The translations under genes were made by a program, and so were the position numbers. From Azospirillum sp. TSH64 (lineage in GTDB: Bacteria; Pseudomonadota; Alphaproteobacteria; Azospirillales; Azospirillaceae): a DNA stretch of 64,000 nucleotides. This document shows, in pieces, positions 17,638-26,779 of this stretch. Location of the stretch: positions 6,183,485 through 6,247,484 of the forward strand of contig NZ_LGQW01000015.1 of NCBI RefSeq assembly GCF_003116035.1. The letters run 5' to 3'. The stretch's first letter is position 1. Every line of letters begins with the position of its first letter. The notes under the pieces are model-generated. The model worked only from the letters and a program-made list of their open reading frames with translations, had not been told where the DNA came from and searched no databases.

Positions 17638-19812
17638 ATGCCCGTTCCCGGGTCCGCCTCCCCGCCGCCACCCCGCTCCACCGCCGGTCTGGCGGGAGCG
17701 TTGCGTGGCCGGCTGGGATCGGTGCGCTTCCTGATGACCGCGTCCGGCCTCGCCTTCATCCTGGTGGTCAACACGCTGATCGGCTACGGCATCCTCCAGG
17801 GCCGTCGCGAGGCGCTGGACGCCGGTGAGCGCGCGACCCGCGATCTTGCCCGCATGCTGGAATCGCAGACGCTGCGGACGGCCTTCGCGGTGGACCAGCT
17901 GCTGCGCGACCTGTCCTTCGCGCTCGACATGCTTCCCGACGGCCCCCGCCGCGGCAGCACGGCGATCCACGACCATTTGCGCCAGCGGCGCGACACCTTC
18001 GCCGAACTGGCCGATCTGGTGGTGGTCGACGGCGACGGCTTCGCCCTGCATCATTCAGCCGAACTGCCGCTGCCGACGGTGCCGTTGTCCGACCGCTCCT
18101 ATTTCACCGGGCCGCGTGACGGCGGCCGGGATCTGCATGTCAGCGCCGCCATCACCAGCCGGGTGCGGCCCGGCACGCAGATCATCCCGTTCAGCAGGCG
18201 CTGGCTGGATACCGACGGCGGCTTCCGCGGCGTGCTGGTCGCCATGGTCGATCCGACACGTCTGGCGGCGACGCTGGAATCGCGGGATATCGACCGCAAG
18301 GGCAGCGTGATCCTGGCGCTGGGGGATGGCACCATCCTGCTGGAGCGGCCGCAGGGGCCGGGTGGAAATCACGGCGGACCGGGCCGGCTGACCGACTGGC
18401 CGGCGGTGTGGACCGCGCTTGCCATCCATGACGAGACGACCATCCGCGATGCGGTCCCCGGACCCGGGGGCGACACCGACAGCCTGGTCAGCGTGCGGCG
18501 GGTGCAGGGTTATCCCTTCGTGATCGTCGCGACCCTGCCGGTGGCGGCGGCGCTGGCCGAATGGCGGCGCGACACGGCGGCCTGGACGTCCATCGGCACG
18601 GTGATGACCATCGCCATCGCCCTGCTGACCGCCTTCGTCGTACGCCAGCATGCCCGGCGGGACGAGGATCAGGCCCGGCTGGCCCGCGCCTCCCGCCGGA
18701 TCCGCGGCATCCTCGAGTCCATGCTGGATGCGGTGGTGACCTTCGACACCGCCGGGCGCATCGTCACCTTCAACCGCGCGGCGGAGATGATGTTCGCCGT
18801 GCCGGAGCGGGAGATGATCGGCCAGCCGATCGAGGCGCTGATCCCCGACGCGCGCGGCGGTGCCAACGACCGCGACCTGACCGCCCTGCGCCGTGACGGC
18901 CATGCCTTCCCGGTCGGCTTCACCGTCAGCGATCTGCGGCTGGGCGGCGGGACCGGTGCGGCGCGTCCGGACGAACCGCGGATCTATGTCGGCGTCATCC
19001 GCGACATGACGCGCCGCAAGCAGCAGGAGGCGGAACTGATCGCCTCCAAGACCCAGGCGGAGCTGGCGAACCGGGCGAAGAGCGAATTCCTGGCCAACAT
19101 GAGCCATGAGCTGCGCACCCCGCTGAACGCCATCATCGGCTTCGCCGAGGTGCTGGACAGCGAGTTCTTCGGCACGGTCAACGAGCGGCAGAAGTCCTGC
19201 ATCACCGACATCCATGACAGCGGCCGGCACCTGCTGGACATCGTCAACGCCGTGCTGGACATGTCGAAGCTGGAAGCCGGTCAGTTCGATCTGTGCGAGG
19301 AGGCGGTGGAGGTGCATGAGGCGGTCGGCCAATGCCTGATGATGGTGCGCGACCGCGCCGCCTCCGGCGGGGTCGCCATCCACAACGAGGTGACGGCCGC
19401 CATCGCCACCCTGTGGGTCGACCGCCGTGCCTTCAAGCAGGTGATCCTGAACCTGCTGTCCAACGCGGTGAAATTCACGCCCGGCGGCGGCAGCATCACC
19501 ATAACGGCCGGGATGGAGCAGGGTCGCGGCTTCGCACTGGCGGTTGCCGACACCGGGATCGGCATCCCGCCGGACTTCATGGCCGACCTGTTCCAGCCTT
19601 TCCGTCAGGCGGAGAATGCCGCCAACCGCCGGTACGAGGGCACCGGGCTGGGCCTGTCGATCTCGAAGAATTTCGTCGACCTGCATGGCGGCACGCTGAC
19701 CTGCCGCAGCACGCCCGGTGCCGGCACCACGATGACGGTGCGGCTGCCGGCCGGGCGCGTGATCGAACAGCCCAGCCGCATCGGCAGCCACGATCCGGTT
19801 CCGGCGGCCTGA
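17638..19812 (+). CDS. Cache-PAS sensor histidine kinase
   Basis: A 724-residue membrane kinase. TM1 is at about residues 30-50; a periplasmic double-Cache region runs to about residue 295 (SDRSYFTGPRDG is a typical Cache segment); TM2 is near 310-330; a PAS domain spans about 345-460; HisKA has MSHELRTPLNAI with His490; and HATPase_c shows NLLSNAVKFT, DTGIGIP and GTGLGLSIS. No receiver domain is attached and no response regulator gene adjoins it, so its partner is unknown. The ATG at 17638 follows AGGAAA; a GTG reading from 17533 would add 35 residues without a clear ribosome-binding site. Confidence 0.87.
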   Translation: MPVPGSASPPPPRSTAGLAGALRGRLGSVRFLMTASGLAFILVVNTLIGYGILQGRREALDAGERATRDLARMLESQTLRTAFAVDQLLRDLSFALDMLPDGPRRGSTAIHDHLRQRRDTFAELADLVVVDGDGFALHHSAELPLPTVPLSDRSYFTGPRDGGRDLHVSAAITSRVRPGTQIIPFSRRWLDTDGGFRGVLVAMVDPTRLAATLESRDIDRKGSVILALGDGTILLERPQGPGGNHGGPGRLTDWPAVWTALAIHDETTIRDAVPGPGGDTDSLVSVRRVQGYPFVIVATLPVAAALAEWRRDTAAWTSIGTVMTIAIALLTAFVVRQHARRDEDQARLARASRRIRGILESMLDAVVTFDTAGRIVTFNRAAEMMFAVPEREMIGQPIEALIPDARGGANDRDLTALRRDGHAFPVGFTVSDLRLGGGTGAARPDEPRIYVGVIRDMTRRKQQEAELIASKTQAELANRAKSEFLANMSHELRTPLNAIIGFAEVLDSEFFGTVNERQKSCITDIHDSGRHLLDIVNAVLDMSKLEAGQFDLCEEAVEVHEAVGQCLMMVRDRAASGGVAIHNEVTAAIATLWVDRRAFKQVILNLLSNAVKFTPGGGSITITAGMEQGRGFALAVADTGIGIPPDFMADLFQPFRQAENAANRRYEGTGLGLSISKNFVDLHGGTLTCRSTPGAGTTMTVRLPAGRVIEQPSRIGSHDPVPAA

Positions 19813-19843
19813 GGCGGTTTTGCGCAGGCGGCCTCCGGTCGCG

Positions 19844-20704
19844 TTATCGCAGACGCGTTGCGGAGAAGCGCCGGGACGGATCGACGAAATCGTCCTGCGC
19901 GGCGATCAGCTGAAGCTCGCGCGTGCCCATCCGCCGGGTCGTCTCGAAAATGGCGAAGATCGCCGACGCCGCCTTCTCCAGCGCATCGGCCGGATCGAAG
20001 GCGGTCAGGTAATGGGCGAGGAACAGGGCCGCCACCGCGTCGCCCGACCCGTTGGGCGGCGGGTCGAAGGTCAGGCGCGGTGTCGACACCAGCCAGGCGC
20101 CGTCGGCGCCGTCCACCAGCATCTCGATGCTGTCGGGATCGGCATCGCTGCGGGTCAGGCTGGTGACCAGGACCAGCCGCGGCCCGCGCGCCCGCAATGC
20201 CGCGGTGGCGGCCAGCGCGTCGTCCAGCGTCGCCACCTCGCGGTCGGTCAGATATTCCAGCTCGAACTGGTTCGGCGTCATCAGGTCGGCGGCGGGAACC
20301 GCATGGTCGCGGATGAACTCCGGAAGGCCGGGCCGCACGAAGAAACCGCGGCCGACGTCGCCCATCACCGGATCGCAACAGTAGATCGCCTTGGGATTGG
20401 CGGCCTTCACCCGCGCCGCCGTCTCGACGATGACCTGCCCCAACTCGACGGCGCCCATATAGCCGGACAGCACCGCATCCTGCGCCGGCAGCACGCCGCG
20501 GGCGGCGATGCCGTCGACGATGTCGGCGATGTGCTCCGCCGTGAAGACCTGCCCGGTCCAGGCGCCATAGCCGGTGTGGTTGGAGAACTGGACGGTGTTC
20601 ACCGCCGTGGCGTCGATCCCCAGCCGCTGCAGCGGAAACACCGCGGCGCGGTTGCCGACATAGCCATAGGCGACGTGCGATTGGATGGTGAGGACGCTTT
20701 TCAT
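19844..20704 (-). CDS. pdxY: Pyridoxal kinase
   Basis: A 286-residue ribokinase-fold vitamin B6 kinase that phosphorylates pyridoxal in the PLP salvage pathway. It begins MKSVLTIQSHVAYGYVGNRAA and shows YCCDPVMGD, TPNQFELEYL and the anion-hole motif PNGSGDA. The start at 20704 matches the family; upstream in-frame ATG codons would add unrelated residues. Length agrees with PdxY (about 287 residues). It is divergent from the CitE-like gene. Confidence 0.92.
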   Translation of the reverse strand: MKSVLTIQSHVAYGYVGNRAAVFPLQRLGIDATAVNTVQFSNHTGYGAWTGQVFTAEHIADIVDGIAARGVLPAQDAVLSGYMGAVELGQVIVETAARVKAANPKAIYCCDPVMGDVGRGFFVRPGLPEFIRDHAVPAADLMTPNQFELEYLTDREVATLDDALAATAALRARGPRLVLVTSLTRSDADPDSIEMLVDGADGAWLVSTPRLTFDPPPNGSGDAVAALFLAHYLTAFDPADALEKAASAIFAIFETTRRMGTRELQLIAAQDDFVDPSRRFSATRLR

Positions 20705-20907
20705 GGCGGCAAGCGTAAGCGACGCTCCGCCGGGCGTAAAGCCGCCGACTCCGCGGTGACGGCGGAGTCGAGCATCATGGCTGCCATGCGCCGGACCATG
20801 CGTCGGACGATGAGGGAACACGGCTGTGACGGCCTGGCCCATGGACAGGGGACCGGCGCCCGTCTAATGCTGGCCCATTCCATCATCCGCAGTTCCGGGA
20901 TACCGCC

Positions 20908-21777
20908 ATGGCCACCACAGTCCGCCCCCGCCGCAGCGTGCTCTACATGCCGGGCTCGAACGCCCGCGCCCTGGAGAAGGGGCGCAGCCTCCCCGCCGAC
21001 GGGCTGATTCTGGATTTGGAGGATGCGGTCACCCCGGACGCCAAGGCGGCGGCGCGCGACACCATCGCCGGCGCGCTGGCCGCCGGCGGCTATGGCGGGC
21101 GGGAACTGATCGTCCGGGTCAACGGGCTGAACACGCCCTGGGGCTATGACGATCTGCGCATGGCGGCGGCCAGCGGCGCCGATGCCGTTCTGCTGCCAAA
21201 AGTGGAGAGCGCCGACGCGGTGCGGCAGGCCGAGGCGGTTCTGCGGGCCGCCGGCGCACCGGCCGGCCAGACCATCTGGTGCATGATAGAGACACCGCTC
21301 GGCATCCTGAACGCCAAGGAGATCGCCGGCGCCTCTCCCGCCGTCGGCGGGCTTGTGCTCGGCACCTCGGACCTCGCCAAGGATCTGCACGCCGCCCACA
21401 CGGCACAGCGGCTGCCGATGATCACCAGCCTGGGGCTGTGCCTGCTGGCGGCGCGGGCCTATGGGCTGGCGGTGCTGGACGGCGTGCATCTGGACCTGAA
21501 CGACGACGACGGCTTCGCCGCCTCCTGCCGGCAGGGGCGCGAGTTGGGCTTCGACGGCAAGACGCTGATCCACCCGAAGACGATTGCCGCCTGCAACGCC
21601 GCCTTCGCCCCCGACGAGGAAGAGATCGCCCAGGCCCACCGCATCATCGCCGCCCATGCGGAGGCTGCCGCCGCCGGCAAGGGCGTGGTGCTGGTCGATG
21701 GCAAGCTGGTGGAGAACCTGCATGTCGAGAACGCCCGCCGGCTGGTGACGCTGGCCGAGGCGATCGGCGCGCTCTGA
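20908..21777 (+). CDS. HpcH/HpaI (CitE-like) CoA ester lyase
   Basis: A 289-residue TIM-barrel protein of the HpcH/HpaI aldolase family. Conserved blocks are RRSVLYMPGSN, DGLILDLEDAV (metal-binding Glu/Asp), a MIETPLGI segment, and GKTLIHPKTI near the C-terminus. Members include citrate lyase beta subunit, malyl-CoA and citramalyl-CoA lyases, and (3S)-malyl-CoA thioesterase. No citrate lyase alpha or gamma subunit adjoins it, so a free-standing malyl- or citramalyl-CoA enzyme is more likely. The exact substrate cannot be read from the sequence. Confidence 0.82.
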   Translation: MATTVRPRRSVLYMPGSNARALEKGRSLPADGLILDLEDAVTPDAKAAARDTIAGALAAGGYGGRELIVRVNGLNTPWGYDDLRMAAASGADAVLLPKVESADAVRQAEAVLRAAGAPAGQTIWCMIETPLGILNAKEIAGASPAVGGLVLGTSDLAKDLHAAHTAQRLPMITSLGLCLLAARAYGLAVLDGVHLDLNDDDGFAASCRQGRELGFDGKTLIHPKTIAACNAAFAPDEEEIAQAHRIIAAHAEAAAAGKGVVLVDGKLVENLHVENARRLVTLAEAIGAL

Positions 21778-21805
21778 GGCTGGCCGAACCGTCTGACGGA
21801 CAGAA

Positions 21806-23251
21806 TCACCCATCCTCCCCATCGCGGTACAGGTCGGGCCAGTCGAAGCGGGTCATCGAGCGCGGCCGGTCCTGCGGCGGGCCGATGCGGTTTCCGGCGA
21901 CCAACCTGACCCCCGATGCCCGCGCCGCCACAACCATGCTGGTGGTCGACAGCCCGGCGACGCAGATCATCAGGCCGGCGCGGTCCGCCGCGGTGACGAT
22001 GCCGTTCATCTCCTCCATCAGGCGGGCTTCGGCCGAGCGGTCCGCCGGCATCGCCACGGTGATCCCGCTCAGGCCGTTGCCTGAAAGTCCGGAAAGGCTC
22101 TGCGACTTGAACTCGATCCGCATGAAGGTCCAACGGCAATAGGGCCTGACCTCATGCAACAGCTCGTTGAGCCGCCCGGTCGGCACCCCAGGCGGAAAAC
22201 GCAGCAGCTCGAAGATGAGAAAGCGGCGCAGATAGTCGGGGATCGACTGGCAGATCTCCAGGAAGGGCAGCCGGGTGCGGCGGGCCGCCAGCGTTTCGAA
22301 GCAGACAGGCACCGACATCATCAGCCGCGATCTGTTGCGGAACAGCCCGTTCAGGATTTCCACGGATTCGACCAGCGCATCCGCATCGAGCCGCAGGATC
22401 TCCATGGGATCCGTCAGGGAATTCAGCGCCGCCGCCCCTTCCAGGAAGGAACCGTCGGGAAAGATCCGTACCGGCGTGCCCATATAGGTCGAGATGACCA
22501 GCTTGCCGATGTCCCAGACCGGCCGGTAACGGATGCTGAACTGGCCGGCATCCTCGGGGGAAAGCTGCAGCTGGCGCAGAACAGGCCGAACCTTGCCGCC
22601 GTCGTCAGCGTGAAAGTTTGGGCCGGACATGGCCGGAGAACCCGCGGCGCCCGAACCATCGGCCGACCGGACGGCCGCGGGGTCCGGCCGCGGCCGCGCT
22701 TCCGCCAGCAGAACCTTGGCAAAAGCATGCTCGAACTGAATTTGCCCGTCCGCCACGCCGACGGCGGTCGAGACCCGCATGTCGGCTGACCGGTCGTCAC
22801 CGAGAAAAAGCTGCAGAAGTTCCTGCGCGATCCTTGCACAGACCAGGTCAGCCGCATGCCGGTCGAGCGTCGCGAACACCAGAATGAAATCGTCGCTCGC
22901 GGTTTTGAAGCGGATGTCGTTGCGGGTGAGGCAACGGTCGATGATCGCGTCCGCGGCCGCCAGAACCCGCGGGCGCAGAGCAGGCCAACCGGGGCCCAGG
23001 CGATCCCGCATCATGCCGAGATCGAGCAGGTGAACCCGGCCAGTCGAAGCGACCGCCGGCTGCATCAGCAGCCGCCATAGCCGCTGTTCCAGGGCGCGCA
23101 GCTGCTCTGCGTTCTCCAGCGGCGATGCCGGTGACGGTTTGCCGGCACTGTCGGGGCGGCCGGCAGCGGTCGGCGGAGATCCGGCTGCCCCGGCCTGGCC
23201 AATAAACCACCGGCGCAGCAGACGCCGCATGGAGGCGATCGTCCGCAACAC
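21806..23251 (-). CDS. Protein with degenerate GGDEF/EAL-like architecture
   Basis: A 481-residue protein. Residues from about 60 to 190 look like a GGDEF fold (RNDIRFKTASDDFILVFA, then VSTAVGVAD) but lack a GGDEF motif. The C-terminal 230 residues resemble an EAL fold (FSIRYRPVWDIGKLVISTYMG, then FLIFELLRFP and a final GVRLVAGNRIG) but lack the EAL and DDFG catalytic residues. It is therefore probably not a cyclic-di-GMP enzyme; it could bind the nucleotide or act as a scaffold. The start is a GTG at 23251 with GAGGAG upstream. It follows a single-receiver gene by 33 bases and is probably its effector. The fold assignment is inference from pattern. Confidence 0.6.
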   Translation of the reverse strand: MLRTIASMRRLLRRWFIGQAGAAGSPPTAAGRPDSAGKPSPASPLENAEQLRALEQRLWRLLMQPAVASTGRVHLLDLGMMRDRLGPGWPALRPRVLAAADAIIDRCLTRNDIRFKTASDDFILVFATLDRHAADLVCARIAQELLQLFLGDDRSADMRVSTAVGVADGQIQFEHAFAKVLLAEARPRPDPAAVRSADGSGAAGSPAMSGPNFHADDGGKVRPVLRQLQLSPEDAGQFSIRYRPVWDIGKLVISTYMGTPVRIFPDGSFLEGAAALNSLTDPMEILRLDADALVESVEILNGLFRNRSRLMMSVPVCFETLAARRTRLPFLEICQSIPDYLRRFLIFELLRFPPGVPTGRLNELLHEVRPYCRWTFMRIEFKSQSLSGLSGNGLSGITVAMPADRSAEARLMEEMNGIVTAADRAGLMICVAGLSTTSMVVAARASGVRLVAGNRIGPPQDRPRSMTRFDWPDLYRDGEDG

Positions 23252-23284
23252 GATACCGCAACTCCTCTCGCCGCTCCCGGCGCG

Positions 23285-23680
23285 TCAGAGGGTGCGCGGC
23301 GTGGGACCACCGGATCCGCGGCCGCAGAAATCGACGATGAGATCGACGTGGCTGCGCTCGATCGGCTTCGCCAGCGCGTGATCGGCGCCCATTTGCCGGG
23401 CGACCGCCAGCAAGTCCATTGCCTTGCTGCGTCCGCCGCTGGAAATGGCGATGATCTTGACCGAAGGGGACGACCGCCGCATGCGCATGATGGTTTGGAG
23501 ACCATCGGCGAACGGCATCACCAGATCGCAGATCACAAGGTCCGGCAGGTTCGCCCGGAACAGGCGCATGGCCTCCTGGCCGTCCTCGGCCTCGACAACC
23601 TCCACCCCGGCTTTTTCGAGGAGGCGACGCAGCGTCAAACGCAGAGCGGGATCATCGTCAACCACAAGCACGGTTGGCAT
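23285..23680 (-). CDS. Single-domain response regulator
   Basis: A 131-residue CheY-like receiver. The acidic pocket is VVDDD at residues 7-10 and the phosphoacceptor is Asp52 (VICDLVMP); the conserved Lys lies in HALAKPIE near residue 102. There is no output domain. The start at 23680 is chosen for the strong AGGAGGGG just upstream and for alignment with receivers. It is the first gene of a two-gene unit with the degenerate GGDEF/EAL-like gene. Confidence 0.9.
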   Translation of the reverse strand: MPTVLVVDDDPALRLTLRRLLEKAGVEVVEAEDGQEAMRLFRANLPDLVICDLVMPFADGLQTIMRMRRSSPSVKIIAISSGGRSKAMDLLAVARQMGADHALAKPIERSHVDLIVDFCGRGSGGPTPRTL

Positions 23681-24208
23681 TTTCCCCTCCTGTCCACGTG
23701 AAGCCCATCCGGCATCAAATCCGTCGCCCCCATAATCAGGCCCCGATATCCATTGCCAATTTCTTAAAATAACCACCGATAATCCAAAAAATCCTGCATT
23801 TTCTTGGATTTTTCAAATAATTGCGTTAGGGAAACATTGATATTTCGGCACAAAAATACGCATCATCTACGCAAAAGAGCGGCTCATTCCCACAGAATTG
23901 CTTCCATAATTCAAAGTTATTTTTTCAATTCCAGGAAATAATTGCTTATGCTGTTTCTTGTTGTCGGCACCGCCTATGCCCGCATCATTTCGCCGCACAT
24001 CATCTCAAACGCGATAAGTTTCTTGAATTGCCGTCCATGGATGAAAATGGAATGCTTCCGCGCAACTTTTCCGTAGACCGAACAGCAGGCTCCGGCAAAC
24101 CGGTGCCCTCACTCCACAGGCCATAAGGACAGTTTTTATAAGTCGAAGTGGGAACCACCCTCTGGCCGATTGGTTGTCGAGTCAGCAAGGCACAGTCGGA
24201 GGTTGGTT
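23681..24208. other. Long A+T-rich intergenic region
   Basis: About 530 bases between two divergent genes, with a strongly A+T-rich core (about 23740-23960). It contains an imperfect dyad, AATCCAA (23781-23787) against TTGGATT (23804-23810), and an EcfG-like promoter at its right end. Short ORFs inside it have no ribosome-binding site or family resemblance and were not called. Confidence 0.55.
24151..24175 (+). promoter_or_regulatory. EcfG-like general stress promoter
   Basis: GGAAC at 24151-24155 and GGTT at 24172-24175 are separated by 16 bases, one mismatch from GGAAC, 16-17 bases, CGTT. It sits 34 bases before the start codon of a KGG-repeat stress protein, a class often under EcfG control in alphaproteobacteria. 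Tentative because the motif is short. Confidence 0.4.
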
Positions 24209-24499
24209 ATGGCCTCGAAAGAGAGCAATCGTACGTCGGGCCGCGGCTTCGCGTCGATGGACCCGGATCGGCAACGCCAGATCGCCAGCAAAGGCGGTGA
24301 AAGCGTACCGGCCGACAAACGCAGCTTTTCAAAGAATCCGGAACTCGCGGCGGAGGCGGGACGCAAGGGTGGGCGTAGCGTGCCCGCATCCTCGCGCAGC
24401 TTCTCCAAGAACCCGTCCCTGGCGGCCGAAGCCGGCCGCAAGGGTGGACAGGCAAGCCATGGCGGCCGCACGGCCGACCGGCCGGCCGGAGGCGATTGA
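24209..24499 (+). CDS. KGG-motif stress-induced protein (GsiB/YciG-like)
   Basis: A 96-residue, very hydrophilic protein built from repeats. The units are (S)KGGESVPADKRSFSKNPEL and RKGGRSVPASSRSFSKNPSL, each followed by AAEAGRKGG. This is the KGG repeat of glucose-starvation/general stress proteins, thought to be hydrophilin-like and disordered. GGAGG (24198-24202) lies 6 bases before the ATG. A perfect hairpin terminator follows. Confidence 0.85.
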   Translation: MASKESNRTSGRGFASMDPDRQRQIASKGGESVPADKRSFSKNPELAAEAGRKGGRSVPASSRSFSKNPSLAAEAGRKGGQASHGGRTADRPAGGD

Positions 24500-24533
24500 C
24501 CGGGGAGTTTGACGAGTTGGGTATCGTGCAGAC

Positions 24534-24569
24534 GAAAAAGCCCCCGTCCTTGTGGACGGGGGCTTTTTC
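24534..24569. terminator. Bidirectional hairpin terminator
   Basis: A perfect 16-bp stem (24534-24549 with 24554-24569) with loop TTGT. The stem has a GC core bordered by AAAAA and TTTTT, so it can end transcripts of both the KGG gene and the convergent leuB. Confidence 0.88.
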
Positions 24570-24604
24570 TTTCAGCGCAATCGGCAGTGCTGCCGGGTGA
24601 CCGG

Positions 24605-25720
24605 TCAGGAGGCCACCTTGTCCAGTTCGCGCAGGATCGAGTCGCCCATCACGGTGGTGGAGCAGCGCGCCATGCCCGGGGCCATGATGTCGGACGTGCG
24701 CATGCCGCCGCCCAGCACGTTCTGGATGGCCCGCTCGATCAGCTTGGCATCCTCGTCCAGGTTGAACGAGTAGCGCAGGCACATCGCGAAGGACAGCAGC
24801 GTGGCGCAGGGGTTGGCCAGATCGCGGCCGGCGATGTCCGGGGCGGACCCGTGCACCGGCTCGTAGAGCGCCTTGCGGTTGCCGTTGGCATCCGGAGCAC
24901 CGAGCGAGGCCGACGGCAGCATGCCGAGCGAGCCGGTCATCATCGCCGCCTCATCCGACAGGATGTCGCCGAACAGGTTGTCGGTGACGATCACGTCGAA
25001 CTGCTTCGGGTTCTTCAGCAGCTGCATGGCGCCGTTGTCGGCGTACATGTGGCTCAGCTCGACGTCCTGGAACTCTTCCCCGTGCAGCCTGGTCACTTCC
25101 TGCCGCCACAGCAGGCCGGACTCCATGACGTTCGCCTTTTCCATCGAGCAGAGCTTGTTGCCGCGCTTGCGGGCCAGCTCGAACGCGACGCGGGCGACAC
25201 GGCGGATTTCCGAGGTGGTGTAGACCTGGGTGTTGACGCCGCGGCGCTCGCCGTCGCCGATGTCGGTGATGCCGCGCGGCTCACCGAAATAGACGCCGCC
25301 GGTCAGCTCGCGGACGATCAGGATGTCCAGCCCGCGGATGACGTCGGCCTTCAGGGTCGAGGCGTCGACCAGCGCGTCGAACACCACCGCCGGGCGCAGG
25401 TTGGCGAACAGGCCCAGTTCCTTGCGCAGGGTCAGCAGGCCGGCTTCCGGACGCTTGGTGTAGTCGGTCGGGTTGTCCCACTTCGGGCCGCCGACGGCGC
25501 CCAGCATCACCGCGTCCACCGCCAGCGCCTCGGCCAGGGTGGCGTCGGACAGCGGAACGCCATGGGCGTCGATGGCCGCGCCGCCGACCAGCCCTTCGGA
25601 CACGTCGAAGGTGATCTTGCGCTTGCGGTCCATCCAGTCGATGACCCGGCGAACCTGGCGCATCACCTCCGGGCCGATACCGTCGCCGGGGAGGAACAGA
25701 AGCTTCTTATTGGCGGCCAT
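24605..25720 (-). CDS. leuB: 3-isopropylmalate dehydrogenase
   Basis: A 371-residue NAD-dependent beta-decarboxylating dehydrogenase for the third step of leucine synthesis. Motifs: LFLPGDGIGPEVM, the substrate loop LRKELGLFANLRPA, TGGVYFGEPRG, the catalytic Lys/Asp region around YADNGAMQLL, and PVHGSAPDIAGRDLANP near the C-terminus. It lies 72 bases after leuD on the same strand; leuC is not between them and is not in the window. Confidence 0.95.
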   Translation of the reverse strand: MAANKKLLFLPGDGIGPEVMRQVRRVIDWMDRKRKITFDVSEGLVGGAAIDAHGVPLSDATLAEALAVDAVMLGAVGGPKWDNPTDYTKRPEAGLLTLRKELGLFANLRPAVVFDALVDASTLKADVIRGLDILIVRELTGGVYFGEPRGITDIGDGERRGVNTQVYTTSEIRRVARVAFELARKRGNKLCSMEKANVMESGLLWRQEVTRLHGEEFQDVELSHMYADNGAMQLLKNPKQFDVIVTDNLFGDILSDEAAMMTGSLGMLPSASLGAPDANGNRKALYEPVHGSAPDIAGRDLANPCATLLSFAMCLRYSFNLDEDAKLIERAIQNVLGGGMRTSDIMAPGMARCSTTVMGDSILRELDKVAS

Positions 25721-25792
25721 GGCGGGCGCACTCCCAAATGTCAGACGTCAAGAAGACAGAAGTTGAAGAGGATCGGGGGAGGATGGAGGCGC

Positions 25793-26404
25793 TCAGCCCC
25801 ACATCCACGGCTGGCCCGCGCGCTGCTTGCCCTCATACCCGTCGATATGGGCCGACTGCTGCAGGGTCAGGCCGATGTCGTCCAGGCCGTTCAGCAGGCA
25901 ATGCTTGCGGAAGGGGTCCAGCTCGAAGGAGATGGTGCCGCCATCCGGGCCGGTGATGGTCTGCTTCTCAAGGTCGACCGTGATGACGGCGTTCGACCCG
26001 CGCGACGCGTCGTCGAGCAGCAGGTCGACCTGCTCCTTCGGCAACTTGATCGGCAGGATGCCGTTCTTGAAACAGTTGTTGTAGAAGATGTCGGCGAAGC
26101 TGGGGGCGATGATGCAGCGGATGCCGAAATCGGCCAGCGCCCACGGCGCATGCTCGCGCGACGAGCCGCAGCCGAAATTCTCGCCCGCCACCATGATGCT
26201 GGACTTGCGATAGGCCGGCTTGTTCAGGACGAAGTCCGGGATCTCCTGCCCGTCCGGGGTGTAACGCATCTCGTCGAACAGATGCTTGCCAAGCCCCGTC
26301 CGCTTGATGGTCTTCAGGAACTGCTTCGGGATGATCATGTCGGTGTCGACGTTGATCATCGGCAGCGGCGCCGCAACGCCGGTGAGAACCGTGAACTTTT
26401 CCAT
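25793..26404 (-). CDS. leuD: 3-isopropylmalate dehydratase small subunit
   Basis: A 203-residue swivelling-domain subunit that with LeuC isomerises 2- to 3-isopropylmalate. It begins MEKFTVLTGVAAPLPMINVDTDMIIPKQFL and has the conserved NFGCGSSREHAPWAL. The start at 26404 matches the family; the longer in-frame reading from 26512 adds residues of no known kind. It is followed by leuB. Confidence 0.95.
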   Translation of the reverse strand: MEKFTVLTGVAAPLPMINVDTDMIIPKQFLKTIKRTGLGKHLFDEMRYTPDGQEIPDFVLNKPAYRKSSIMVAGENFGCGSSREHAPWALADFGIRCIIAPSFADIFYNNCFKNGILPIKLPKEQVDLLLDDASRGSNAVITVDLEKQTITGPDGGTISFELDPFRKHCLLNGLDDIGLTLQQSAHIDGYEGKQRAGQPWMWG

Positions 26405-26779
26405 CGCCAGAAATCCTGTCGCGCAAGAAAGCGCAAGCGTGCGCATGCAGAGCGTGGTGAATAGCAGACCGAACAAGCCATTGCCAGAGGAAGCTTGCCC
26501 TTTTCCCGGCACGCACTGAGCGAACAGGCATGCGCGAATGCACCGGCACGCATCATTGTTGCGCGTCAGGCAGCGTATCGGCGCGGTCAGGCCCGTTTGG
26601 GGATGCCGGAACGCAGCACCCGGATCGCAACGGGGGTCGCTGGGCGGGAATAGGGTTGAGGCTCCTGCTGTTCATCGGGCGGCGGATGGGCGACCACCCC
26701 TTGCAGTGGAGGCCCCGCCCGCCTACCAAGTCGCCCAGCCAGTCGACATGCCCACCAGAACGAAGGCCCGCCCGATCCG
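26405..26779. other. Intergenic region between leuD and the Gtr-like cassette
   Basis: About 375 bases between divergent genes. It must contain both promoters. No ORF with a ribosome-binding site, no RNA gene and no leucine-rich leader peptide was recognised. Confidence 0.5.
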
